Assembly (NCBI GenBank): GCA_035575095.1
Contig: DATLYF010000051.1
Coordinates: forward strand, 1-6,653
Source: DATLYF01 sp035575095
GTDB taxonomy: Bacteria > Pseudomonadota > Gammaproteobacteria > Competibacterales > Competibacteraceae
DNA: 6,653 bases
Direction of reading: 5' to 3'
The stretch's first letter is position 1. Each line of letters starts with the position of its first letter. The notes beneath the pieces were generated by a model, which worked only from the letters and a program-made list of their open reading frames with translations, was not told the DNA's origin and ran no database searches. A program made the position numbers and the translations under genes. Positions 1 to 5,188 of this stretch are shown piece after piece.

Positions 1-14
1 GTCACGCCTGAGAT

Positions 15-1424
15 ATGCCTATGTCCGCCAGTCCTGGCCATTTCGCCAACGATCTACAGGTGCTGCTCATCGACGACGACCTGCACCTGCGCCAGGCCGC
101 CAGCCAGGCCCTGGAGTTGGGCGGGCTGCGGGTGCAGGCCCTGGCTGGCGCCGGCGAGGTGGCGGCACAGTTGCACCGCGACTGGCCGGGGGTGATCGTC
201 TGCGACATCCGCATGCCGGGGATGGACGGCATGACGTTGCTGCGCCAGGTGATGGCCCTGGATCCGGACCTGCCGGTAATCCTCATCACCGGCCACGGCG
301 ACGTGCCGCTGGCAGTGGAGGCGATGCGCGCCGGCGCCTACGATTTCATCGAGAAACCCTTTGCCAGCGGACTGCTGCTGGATGTGGTGCGTCGCGCCCT
401 GGAGAAGCGCCGCCTGGTGCTGGACAACAGAAGCCTCAGATTGGCCCTGGCCGAGCGCCACCAGCTCGGCGCCCGGCTGCTCGGCAGCTCGGCGGCCATG
501 AGCCGGCTGCGCGAACAGATCCTGGCGCTGGCCACCACCGGCGCCGACGTCCTCATCCACGGCGAGACCGGCACCGGCAAGGAGGTGGTAGCGCGCGCCC
601 TGCACGACTTCTCGAACCGCCGCGACGGCCCCTTCGTCGCCATCAACTGCGGCGCGCTGATGGAGTCGGTAGCCGAAAGCGAGCTGTTCGGCCACGAGGC
701 CGGTGCCTTCACCGGCGCCCAGCGGCGGCGCATCGGCAAGTTCGAATATGCCAGCGGCGGCACCGTGTTCCTCGACGAGATCGAGAGCATGAGCCTGGAG
801 ATGCAGGTCAAGCTGCTGCGCCTGCTGCAGGAGCGCAAGCTGGAGCGGCTCGGTTCCAACCAGCTCATCGCCCTGGACATCCGCGTCATCGCCGCCACCA
901 AGGAGGACCTGCGCGCCGCCGCCGAGCGGGGCCGCTTCCGTGCCGACCTCTACTACCGCCTCAACGTGCTCAGCCTGCGCATCCCGCCGTTGCGCAACCG
1001 CGGCGAGGACGCCCTACAACTGTTCCAGCACTTCGCCGAGAACGCCGCCCAGCGCTATGGCCTGGCGCCGCGCCGCCTCGACGGCGCCCAGACCGCCGCA
1101 ATCCTGACCTATGGCTGGCCGGGCAACGTGCGCGAGCTGCAGAACGCCGCCGAGCGCTTCGCCCTGGGCCTGGGCCTGGAGCTGCCCGAGGCCGGCGCCA
1201 TGCCCGCCCCCTCCGCCGATGGCGCCCCGCTGCCCCTGCCGCAGCGGGTGGAAGCCTACGAGCGCGCCCTGCTCAGCGAGGCCCTGCGCCAGCCCCACGG
1301 CTCGCTGCAACAACTCGCCGACAACCTCGGCCTGCCGCGCAAGACCCTCTACGACAAGCTGCGCAAGTACGGCCTGGAACGTCCCGGCGAAGCTGGCGGA
1401 AATCCGCCGGATACCGATGACTGA
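15..1424 (+). CDS. dctD: DctD, sigma-54-dependent C4-dicarboxylate response regulator
   Basis: This is a 469-residue NtrC-family activator that, when phosphorylated by its sensor kinase (DctB in related loci), drives sigma-54 polymerase to transcribe the dicarboxylate transporter. The receiver domain spans about residues 14-130, with acidic cluster D20-D22, phospho-acceptor D64 (in CDIRMPGMDG), T92 and K114 (EKPF). The AAA+ domain (about 155-385) has Walker A GETGTGKE at 183-190, the sigma-54 contact loop GAFTGA at 230-235 and Walker B around D254-E255. A Fis-type helix-turn-helix lies at about 418-455. The length fits DctD. The start at 15 is uncertain: ATG at 21 is equally possible and neither has a strong ribosome site. 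An in-frame TGA at 9-11 could end the upstream gene, expected to be dctB. The divergent 54-695 and 338-901 frames are shadows. The assignment as DctD rather than another family activator rests on the adjacent dctPQM. Codons 461-465 (GGNPP) carry a palindromic operator. Confidence 0.93.
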   Translation: MPMSASPGHFANDLQVLLIDDDLHLRQAASQALELGGLRVQALAGAGEVAAQLHRDWPGVIVCDIRMPGMDGMTLLRQVMALDPDLPVILITGHGDVPLAVEAMRAGAYDFIEKPFASGLLLDVVRRALEKRRLVLDNRSLRLALAERHQLGARLLGSSAAMSRLREQILALATTGADVLIHGETGTGKEVVARALHDFSNRRDGPFVAINCGALMESVAESELFGHEAGAFTGAQRRRIGKFEYASGGTVFLDEIESMSLEMQVKLLRLLQERKLERLGSNQLIALDIRVIAATKEDLRAAAERGRFRADLYYRLNVLSLRIPPLRNRGEDALQLFQHFAENAAQRYGLAPRRLDGAQTAAILTYGWPGNVRELQNAAERFALGLGLELPEAGAMPAPSADGAPLPLPQRVEAYERALLSEALRQPHGSLQQLADNLGLPRKTLYDKLRKYGLERPGEAGGNPPDTDD

Positions 1425-1443
1425 ATGGCGGATTTCCGCCAGC
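1392..1443. promoter_or_regulatory. Paired palindromic upstream activator sites (probable DctD enhancer)
   Basis: There are two near-perfect palindromes: GGCGGAAATCCGCC at 1395-1408 and GGCGGATTTCCGCC at 1427-1440. Each is a dyad with 6-bp arms, and the second is the exact reverse complement of the first. Their centres are 32 bp apart, about three helical turns, so activator dimers would sit on the same DNA face. They are centred roughly 138 and 106 bp upstream of the predicted transcription start, the usual enhancer distance for NtrC-type proteins. The first site lies inside the last codons of dctD. Binding by DctD is inferred from position and symmetry, not demonstrated. Confidence 0.75.
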
Positions 1444-1485
1444 GCTGCCCCCACAGCCTCTCCCGCCTCCCTTAAGTTCTTTATT

Positions 1486-1498
1486 TTTCAAAAAATTA
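1486..1498 (+). promoter_or_regulatory. Candidate IHF-binding site
   Basis: TTTCAAAAAATTA matches the IHF consensus WATCAANNNNTTR at all but one defined position (T instead of A at the second base). It sits in the most AT-rich part of the window (1471-1500, 26 of 30 bases A/T), between the activator palindromes and the sigma-54 promoter. That is the standard place for IHF to bend DNA so that a distant activator touches the polymerase. Because the region is A-tract rich, intrinsic curvature could serve the same purpose. Confidence 0.6.
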
Positions 1499-1513
1499 AA
1501 ACAGCCCGGTAGC

Positions 1514-1529
1514 TGGCACGAGCGTTGCT
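1514..1529 (+). promoter_or_regulatory. Sigma-54 (RpoN) -24/-12 promoter of dctPQM
   Basis: TGGCACGAGCGTTGCT matches the sigma-54 core TGGCACG-N4-TTGCW perfectly. The invariant GG is at 1515-1516 and the invariant GC at 1527-1528, separated by the required 10 bp. Transcription should start near 1540, about 200 nt before the dctP start codon. Upstream palindromes and an IHF-like site complete the enhancer-dependent arrangement, and the adjacent gene encodes an activator of exactly this promoter class. Confidence 0.92.
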
Positions 1530-1541
1530 ATTTTTATCTCA

Positions 1542-1562
1542 GGCACAGTGTAGTCCTGTGTC
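1542..1562 (+). other. Stem-loop at the 5' end of the dctP leader RNA
   Basis: GGCACAG (1542-1548) can pair with CTGTGTC (1556-1562) through seven base pairs, one of them G-U, around a 7-nt loop. It begins only about 2 nt after the predicted transcription start. Such 5'-terminal hairpins commonly protect messages from decay starting at the 5' end. That role here is inferred, and the stem is short enough to be chance. Confidence 0.4.
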
Positions 1563-1590
1563 GCTGATAACAGAGCCCAAAGGAGGAGAC

Positions 1591-1731
1591 ATGCTCGCGT
1601 CGCACTGCCTGCCCAGGCGCAGCGGCGGCCGCCGTTTGCGCCATCGTCGACACGCCCAGCCTCGTCTCCCCGGCGCGCTCGCCAGCCGCATCGATGCGCG
1701 GCCTGGCCATTTGACTCAACCCACTCCGTGA
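1591..1731 (+). CDS. Candidate 46-residue Arg-rich leader ORF upstream of dctP
   Basis: An ATG at 1591 follows AAAGGAGGAGAC (1579-1590), a near-ideal Shine-Dalgarno sequence and one of the strongest in the window. The frame runs 46 codons and stops at 1729-1731, 2 nt before the GAGGAA ribosome site of dctP and 12 nt before its ATG. The product starts MLASHCLPRRSGG and has ten arginines and four histidines. It has no signal peptide, membrane segment or known family. It lies wholly within the predicted sigma-54 transcript, so it could be translationally coupled to dctP or act as a regulatory leader peptide. The Arg-rich composition is also what a non-coding GC-rich stretch would give, so the protein itself may have no function even if it is translated. 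Confidence 0.4.
   Translation: MLASHCLPRRSGGRRLRHRRHAQPRLPGALASRIDARPGHLTQPTP
1616..1642 (+). other. Imperfect GC-rich stem-loop in the dctP leader
   Basis: GGCGCA (1616-1621) pairs with TGCGCC (1637-1642). Inside lies the perfect 12-bp palindrome CGGCGGCCGCCG (1623-1634), which can fold as a 4-bp stem with a 4-nt loop. It falls inside the candidate leader ORF, so translation would open it. No T-run follows, so it is not a simple intrinsic terminator. GC-rich sequence readily yields such folds, so function is uncertain. Confidence 0.35.
1681..1707 (+). other. Stem-loop upstream of the dctP ribosome site
   Basis: GCCAG (1681-1685) pairs with CTGGC (1703-1707), and CCGC (1686-1689) pairs with GCGG (1698-1701), leaving C1702 bulged and an 8-nt loop. 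The loop region includes the 10-bp palindrome GCATCGATGC (1688-1697). It ends 25 nt before the dctP Shine-Dalgarno sequence, within the 3' half of the leader ORF. A role in leader folding is possible but unproven. Confidence 0.3.
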
Positions 1732-1743
1732 CGAGGAACGATC

Positions 1744-2745
1744 ATGTTGAAATCCACTTGCAAAGCGTTGGCCGTCGGTCTGATGGTGGCTCTGGGCAGC
1801 ATGCAAGCCCAGGCCCAGGAGATCGTGATCAAGTTCAGCCACGTGGTGGCGCCGGACACGCCCAAGGGCAAGGCGGCCGAGAAGTTCAAAGAGCTGGCCG
1901 AGGCGCGCACCCAGGGCAAGGTGAAGGTGGAGGTCTATCCCAACAGCCAGTTGTATAAGGACAAGGAGGAACTGGAGGCGCTGCAGCTCGGGGCGGTGCA
2001 GATGCTGGCGCCCTCGCTGGCCAAGTTCGGCCCGCTGGGGGTGAAGGAGTTCGAAGTCTTCGACCTACCCTATATCTTCAGCGACTATGCGGCGCTGCGT
2101 AAGGTCACCGAAGGTCCGGTAGGCGCCGAGCTGCTGAAGAAGCTGGAGAGCAAGGGCATCACCGGCCTGGCCTACTGGGATAACGGCTTCAAGATCATGA
2201 GCGCCAACACGCCGCTCAAGACGCCGGCCGACGTCAAGGGCCTGAAGATGCGCATCCAGTCCTCCAAGGTGCTCGAGGCGCAGATGCGGGCGCTCAAGGC
2301 CATCCCGCAGACCATGGCCTTCTCCGAGGTTTACCAGGCGCTGCAGACCGGCGTGGTGGACGGCACCGAGAATCCGCCCTCCAACATGTACACCCAGAAG
2401 ATGCACGAGGTGCAGAAGCACGCCACGCTGACCAACCACGGCTATCTGGGCTATGCCGTGATCGTCAACAAGAAGTTCTGGGACGGCCTGCCCGCCGATA
2501 TCCGCAAGGAACTGGAGGAGGCCATGAAGGAAGCCACCCAGTACGGCAACGCCATCGCCCAGAAGGAGAACGAGGACGCCCTGGCCGCCATGAAGGCTTC
2601 GGGCAAGACCACGTTCTACGAGCCCACCGCTGAGGAGAAGAAGATCTGGGTGGATGCGCTCAAGCCGGTGCACCAGGAGATGGCTTCGCGCGTCGGTAAG
2701 GATCTGCTCCAGGCCATCTACAAGGCTACCGGGCAGGATAGCTGA
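1744..2745 (+). CDS. dctP: DctP, periplasmic C4-dicarboxylate-binding protein of a TRAP transporter
   Basis: This 333-residue extracytoplasmic receptor captures C4-dicarboxylates such as succinate, fumarate or malate in the periplasm and hands them to DctQM. The N-terminus is a Sec signal peptide: positive residues K3 and K7, a hydrophobic stretch at 8-18, then a likely cleavage after A22-Q23-A24. The mature protein begins QEIVIKFSHVV, the usual DctP opening. The family core includes LKMRIQSSKVLEAQ, with R170 at the position of the arginine that clamps the substrate carboxylate. It is followed by AFSEVYQALQTGVVDGTENP, with N210 in the second conserved binding segment. This block closely resembles Rhodobacter DctP, which supports dicarboxylates over sialic acid or ectoine. 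Length is normal. The start is fixed by GAGGAA at 1733-1738 and the signal peptide. It is the first long gene of the sigma-54-driven operon and is separated from dctQ by a hairpin. Exact substrate range cannot be read from the sequence. Confidence 0.95.
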   Translation: MLKSTCKALAVGLMVALGSMQAQAQEIVIKFSHVVAPDTPKGKAAEKFKELAEARTQGKVKVEVYPNSQLYKDKEELEALQLGAVQMLAPSLAKFGPLGVKEFEVFDLPYIFSDYAALRKVTEGPVGAELLKKLESKGITGLAYWDNGFKIMSANTPLKTPADVKGLKMRIQSSKVLEAQMRALKAIPQTMAFSEVYQALQTGVVDGTENPPSNMYTQKMHEVQKHATLTNHGYLGYAVIVNKKFWDGLPADIRKELEEAMKEATQYGNAIAQKENEDALAAMKASGKTTFYEPTAEEKKIWVDALKPVHQEMASRVGKDLLQAIYKATGQDS

Positions 2746-2753
2746 GCCGGTCT

Positions 2754-2777
2754 CGGGGAGCGCCACATCGCTCCCCG
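2754..2777 (+). other. Intercistronic hairpin between dctP and dctQ
   Basis: CGGGGAGCG (2754-2762) and CGCTCCCCG (2769-2777) form a perfect 9-bp stem with a 6-nt loop (CCACAT), beginning 8 nt after the dctP stop codon. No T-run follows, so it is unlikely to terminate transcription fully. Hairpins at this place behind binding-protein genes often block 3' exonucleases and raise binding-protein output relative to the membrane subunits. That role is inferred. Confidence 0.7.
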
Positions 2778-2797
2778 CTTCCTGGGGGGAACCCGCC

Positions 2798-3400
2798 ATG
2801 CTGAAGATCCTCGATCATCTGGAGGAATGGCTGATCGCCTTCCTGATGGCGGCGGCCACGACCGTGATCTTCGTCGCCGTCATCCACCGCTATGCCTCCG
2901 GCTTCGCCATCCCCGGCCTGCAGGACTGGCTGCTCGGCATCAATCTGAGCTGGGCGCAGGAGCTGTGCATCTACATGTTCGTGTGGATGGCCAAGTTCGG
3001 CGCCGCCTACGGGGTGCGCACCGGCATCCACGTCGGCGTCGACGTGCTCATCAACCGCCTCCCGGACAAGCCCCGCGCCGGCTCCATCCTGTTCGGCCTG
3101 TTCGCCGGCGCCCTGTTCACCGGGGTCATTGGCACCATGGGCGCCGAGTTCGTCTGGGGGATATCCCAGACCGAACAGATTTCGCCTGATCTGGAGCTGC
3201 CCATGTGGCTGGTGTACCTGGCCATCCCCTGCGGCTCCTATCTGATGTGCTTCCGCTTCCTACAGGTGGCCTGGTCGTTCTGGCAAACCGGGGAGCTGCC
3301 GCACCACAATCCTGGCCATGTGGAAGGCATCGGCGATGAGCCCGAAGACATTCCGCCCGATGACTTCCACCCGCGCGACCTGAAGGAGGGCACGCGATGA
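2798..3400 (+). CDS. dctQ: DctQ, small membrane subunit of the C4-dicarboxylate TRAP transporter
   Basis: This 200-residue inner-membrane protein is the small permease subunit that works with DctM. Four hydrophobic segments are visible, at about residues 11-31, 52-70, 95-116 and 136-160, the topology expected of DctQ. The segment from SWAQELCIYMFVWMAKFGAAYG to RTGIHVGVDVL (about 51-84) is the conserved core of the family. The last 35 or so residues form a hydrophilic tail rich in His, Pro, Asp and Glu, probably cytoplasmic. The ATG at 2798 was chosen because the protein then opens just before the first membrane helix. The frame stays open upstream to 2654 but would run back into dctP. The ribosome site is a run of G's (GGGGGGAA, 2784-2791), weaker than those of dctP and dctM, which fits lower membrane-subunit synthesis. 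Its stop overlaps the dctM start by 4 nt (ATGA). Confidence 0.93.
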   Translation: MLKILDHLEEWLIAFLMAAATTVIFVAVIHRYASGFAIPGLQDWLLGINLSWAQELCIYMFVWMAKFGAAYGVRTGIHVGVDVLINRLPDKPRAGSILFGLFAGALFTGVIGTMGAEFVWGISQTEQISPDLELPMWLVYLAIPCGSYLMCFRFLQVAWSFWQTGELPHHNPGHVEGIGDEPEDIPPDDFHPRDLKEGTR

Positions 3401-4680
3401 ACGGCCTCATCATCTTCAGCCTCCTGACCGTGCTCATGCTCACCGGCATGCCCATCTCCATTGCCCTGGGCCTGACGGTGCTGACCTTCCTCTTCGCCAT
3501 GACCCAAGTGCCGATCGAGGCGGTGGCGCTCAAGCTGTTCACCGGCATCGAGAAGTTCGAGATCATGGCGATCCCCTTCTTCATCCTCGCCGGCAACTTC
3601 CTCACCCACGGCGGGGTGGCGCGGCGCATGATCAATTTCGCCCAGGCGCTGGTAGGGCACTGGCACGGCGGTTTGGCGCTGGCGGGCGTGGTCGCCTGCG
3701 CCCTGTTCGCCGCGGTCTCCGGGTCCAGTCCGGCCACGGTGGTGGCCATCGGCTCCATCCTGCTGCCGGCCATGGTGCGCCAGGGCTATCCCAAAAACTT
3801 CGGCATCGGCGTGATCGGTACCTCGGGCGGCCTCGGTATCCTCATCCCGCCCTCCATCGTCATGGTGATCTATGCCGTCTCCACTAACTCCTCCATCGGC
3901 AAGCTGTTCATCGCCGGCATCGTCCCCGGCCTGCTGCTCGCCGCCGTCCTGCTGGCGGTGACCTGGCTGGTAGCCTACCGGCGCGACTACCCGCGCCTGC
4001 CCAGGGCCAGCTTCGCCGACGTGCTCAAGACGTTGCGGGAGAGCATCTGGGGACTGCTGCTCATCCTGGTGGTGATTGGCGGCATCTACAGCGGTCTGTT
4101 CACCGCCACCGAGGCGGCGGCGATGAGCGCGGTCTACGCCTTCGTGGTGGCGATGTTCGTATACAAGGACCTGGGCTGGAAGCAGATCCCTCGGGTCCTG
4201 ATCGACTCCGCCAACATGAGCGCCATGCTGCTCTACATCATCACCAACGCGGTGTTGTTCTCGTTCCTGCTGACCTCGGAGAACATCCCGCAAAACCTGG
4301 CGGCGTGGATCAACAGCATGGGTCTGGAGCCGTGGGCCTTCTTGCTGGTGGTGAACCTACTCTTGCTGATCGCCGGCAACTTCATGGAACCGTCATCGGT
4401 GCTACTGATCACCGCGCCGATCCTGTTCCCGGTGGCCATGCAACTGGGCATCGACCCGATCCACTTCGGCATCATCATGACCGTCAACATGGAGATCGGC
4501 ATGATCACACCGCCGGTGGGGCTCAACCTCTACGTCGCCAGCGGCATCGCTCACATGGGCCTGACCGAAGTGACCAAGGCCTGCGCCCCCTGGATTCTGG
4601 TGATGCTGGCCTATCTGGCGCTGATCACCTACGTGCCCATCATCTCGCTGTGGCTGCCCAACGCGCTGGGCATGACTTGA
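3397..4680 (+). CDS. dctM: DctM, large membrane subunit of the C4-dicarboxylate TRAP transporter
   Basis: This 427-residue, highly hydrophobic inner-membrane protein is the transport subunit that moves dicarboxylate inward, coupled to the sodium gradient in studied TRAP systems. Length is typical of the family. Conserved features include the N-terminal helix with GMPISIALGL, IPFFILAGNF, a GSSPATVVAIGS motif at about 109-120, GILIPPSIVMVIYA at about 147-160, and TPPVGLNLYVASGIA at about 371-385. The last three are hallmark loops of the DctM/ion-transporter superfamily, two of them in equivalent repeated halves. The start overlaps the dctQ stop (ATGA). It is preceded by AAGGAGG at 3383-3389, so the two are translationally coupled, as expected for subunits of one complex. 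The large open frame on the other strand (3238-4293) is a shadow. Confidence 0.95.
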   Translation: MNGLIIFSLLTVLMLTGMPISIALGLTVLTFLFAMTQVPIEAVALKLFTGIEKFEIMAIPFFILAGNFLTHGGVARRMINFAQALVGHWHGGLALAGVVACALFAAVSGSSPATVVAIGSILLPAMVRQGYPKNFGIGVIGTSGGLGILIPPSIVMVIYAVSTNSSIGKLFIAGIVPGLLLAAVLLAVTWLVAYRRDYPRLPRASFADVLKTLRESIWGLLLILVVIGGIYSGLFTATEAAAMSAVYAFVVAMFVYKDLGWKQIPRVLIDSANMSAMLLYIITNAVLFSFLLTSENIPQNLAAWINSMGLEPWAFLLVVNLLLLIAGNFMEPSSVLLITAPILFPVAMQLGIDPIHFGIIMTVNMEIGMITPPVGLNLYVASGIAHMGLTEVTKACAPWILVMLAYLALITYVPIISLWLPNALGMT

Positions 4681-4686
4681 GCCTGG

Positions 4687-4718
4687 CGCCGCCCCGGTGC
4701 AGCGCCGCCGGGGCGGCG
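4687..4718 (+). terminator. GC-rich hairpin after dctM, possible weak terminator
   Basis: CGCCGCCCCGG (4687-4697) and CCGGGGCGGCG (4708-4718) form a perfect 11-bp, almost all G/C stem with a 10-nt loop, 6 nt after the dctM stop codon. Only two T's follow (4719-4720) before ATGATGG, so a proper U-tract is missing. It may cause partial termination, pause polymerase or protect the 3' end of the dctPQM message. Full termination is uncertain. Confidence 0.6.
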
Positions 4719-4719
4719 T

Positions 4720-4735
4720 TATGATGGCGCCATCA
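4720..4735 (+). promoter_or_regulatory. Perfect 14-bp palindrome with overlapping -10-like hexamer before the CBS gene
   Basis: TGATGGCGCCATCA (4722-4735) is a perfect 14-bp palindrome 19 bp upstream of the CBS-protein start codon. TATGAT at 4720-4725 differs from the -10 consensus TATAAT by one base and overlaps it. No acceptable -35 element is seen at 17 bp spacing. It could be an operator over a weak promoter. GGCGCCAT recurs at 4749-4756, overlapping the start codon, so chance in a GC-rich region is also plausible. Confidence 0.25.
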
Positions 4736-4754
4736 CCACCCAGGCAGAGGCGCC

Positions 4755-5177
4755 ATGTACCAGTTCCTGCATGACAAGGTAGCGGATGCGATGAGCGACC
4801 GCCCCCTCACCGTCTCCTCCGACACGCCGCTCGCCGAACTGACGCGGCTGTTCGACCAACACGACTTCAACGGCATCCCGGTGGTGGACGCGCAGCAGCG
4901 CCTGCTCGGCTTCGTCACCAAGCTGGACCTGCTCAAGGCCTTCCGCTTCACCCCCGAGGCGCTGATCCCGCCCTATGCCGCCATCATGGCGCAGCCGGTG
5001 AGCACGGTGATGACCACCGAGCCGGTGTGCGTCACCGAGGACATGCCGCTGACCCGGGTGCTGGAGCTGATGGTCGATCTGCGCACCAAGAGCTTCCCAG
5101 TGGTGCGCGGCGAGCGTCTGGTCGGCATCATCGCCCGCGAGGACCTGCTGGCGGCGCTGCGCCGCGCCACCGCCTGA
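4755..5177 (+). CDS. Stand-alone tandem CBS-domain (Bateman) protein
   Basis: The product is a soluble 140-residue cytoplasmic protein made of two CBS domains and nothing else: CBS1 at about residues 9-63 and CBS2 at about 82-137. Each ends in the typical pattern, FNGIPVVD followed by LLGFVTKLDLL, and KSFPVV followed by LVGIIAREDLL. CBS pairs bind adenosine nucleotides or related ligands and usually regulate a partner protein. In CBS1 the ribose/phosphate-contact motif G-x-x-T-x-x-D is intact (G52, T55, D58). In CBS2 the Thr/Ser is Ala (G124, A127, D130), so the second site may bind differently or not at all. The start at 4755 is supported by AGAGG at 4746-4750 and by the CBS1 boundary, although that ribosome site is modest. 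The deacetylase gene follows after 11 nt, suggesting one transcript and a functional link. The ligand and partner are unknown. Confidence 0.88.
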   Translation: MYQFLHDKVADAMSDRPLTVSSDTPLAELTRLFDQHDFNGIPVVDAQQRLLGFVTKLDLLKAFRFTPEALIPPYAAIMAQPVSTVMTTEPVCVTEDMPLTRVLELMVDLRTKSFPVVRGERLVGIIAREDLLAALRRATA

Positions 5178-5188
5178 AGGCGGGCGCT

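Noticed and set aside
1..11. Tail of an upstream gene (dctB expected) ending in TGA at 9-11
   Set aside because: Only three codons would be visible and the two other forward frames are also open, so the upstream gene and its stop cannot be established from this window.
54..901. Long minus-strand open frames opposite the first half of dctD
   Set aside because: They have shadow composition (Gln/Ala/Arg/Ser-rich) and no motifs. dctD on the plus strand is complete.
1392..1443. 17-bp inverted repeat as a dctD transcription terminator
   Set aside because: No T-run follows (GCGCTGCCCCCACAG). Each arm is itself palindromic and the spacing fits paired activator sites, so operator function is preferred, though an RNA hairpin may also form.
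1525..1590. Extension of the leader ORF to a TTG start at 1525
   Set aside because: That start overlaps the sigma-54 -12 element and lies upstream of the predicted transcription start. The strong ribosome site serves the ATG at 1591.
2654..2797. Longer dctQ beginning inside dctP
   Set aside because: The added 48 residues are a frame-shifted shadow of dctP, and the ATG at 2798 begins right before the first membrane helix.
3238..4293. 351-codon open frame on the minus strand opposite dctM/dctQ
   Set aside because: The translation is a low-complexity His/Asp/Gly/Gln-rich product typical of the complement of GC-rich coding DNA. The plus strand carries an unmistakable DctM.
5027..5188. Longer deacetylase beginning inside the CBS gene
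   Set aside because: The added residues are an Arg/Ala/Gly-rich shadow of CBS2. The ATG at 5189 has a ribosome site and begins the known fold.
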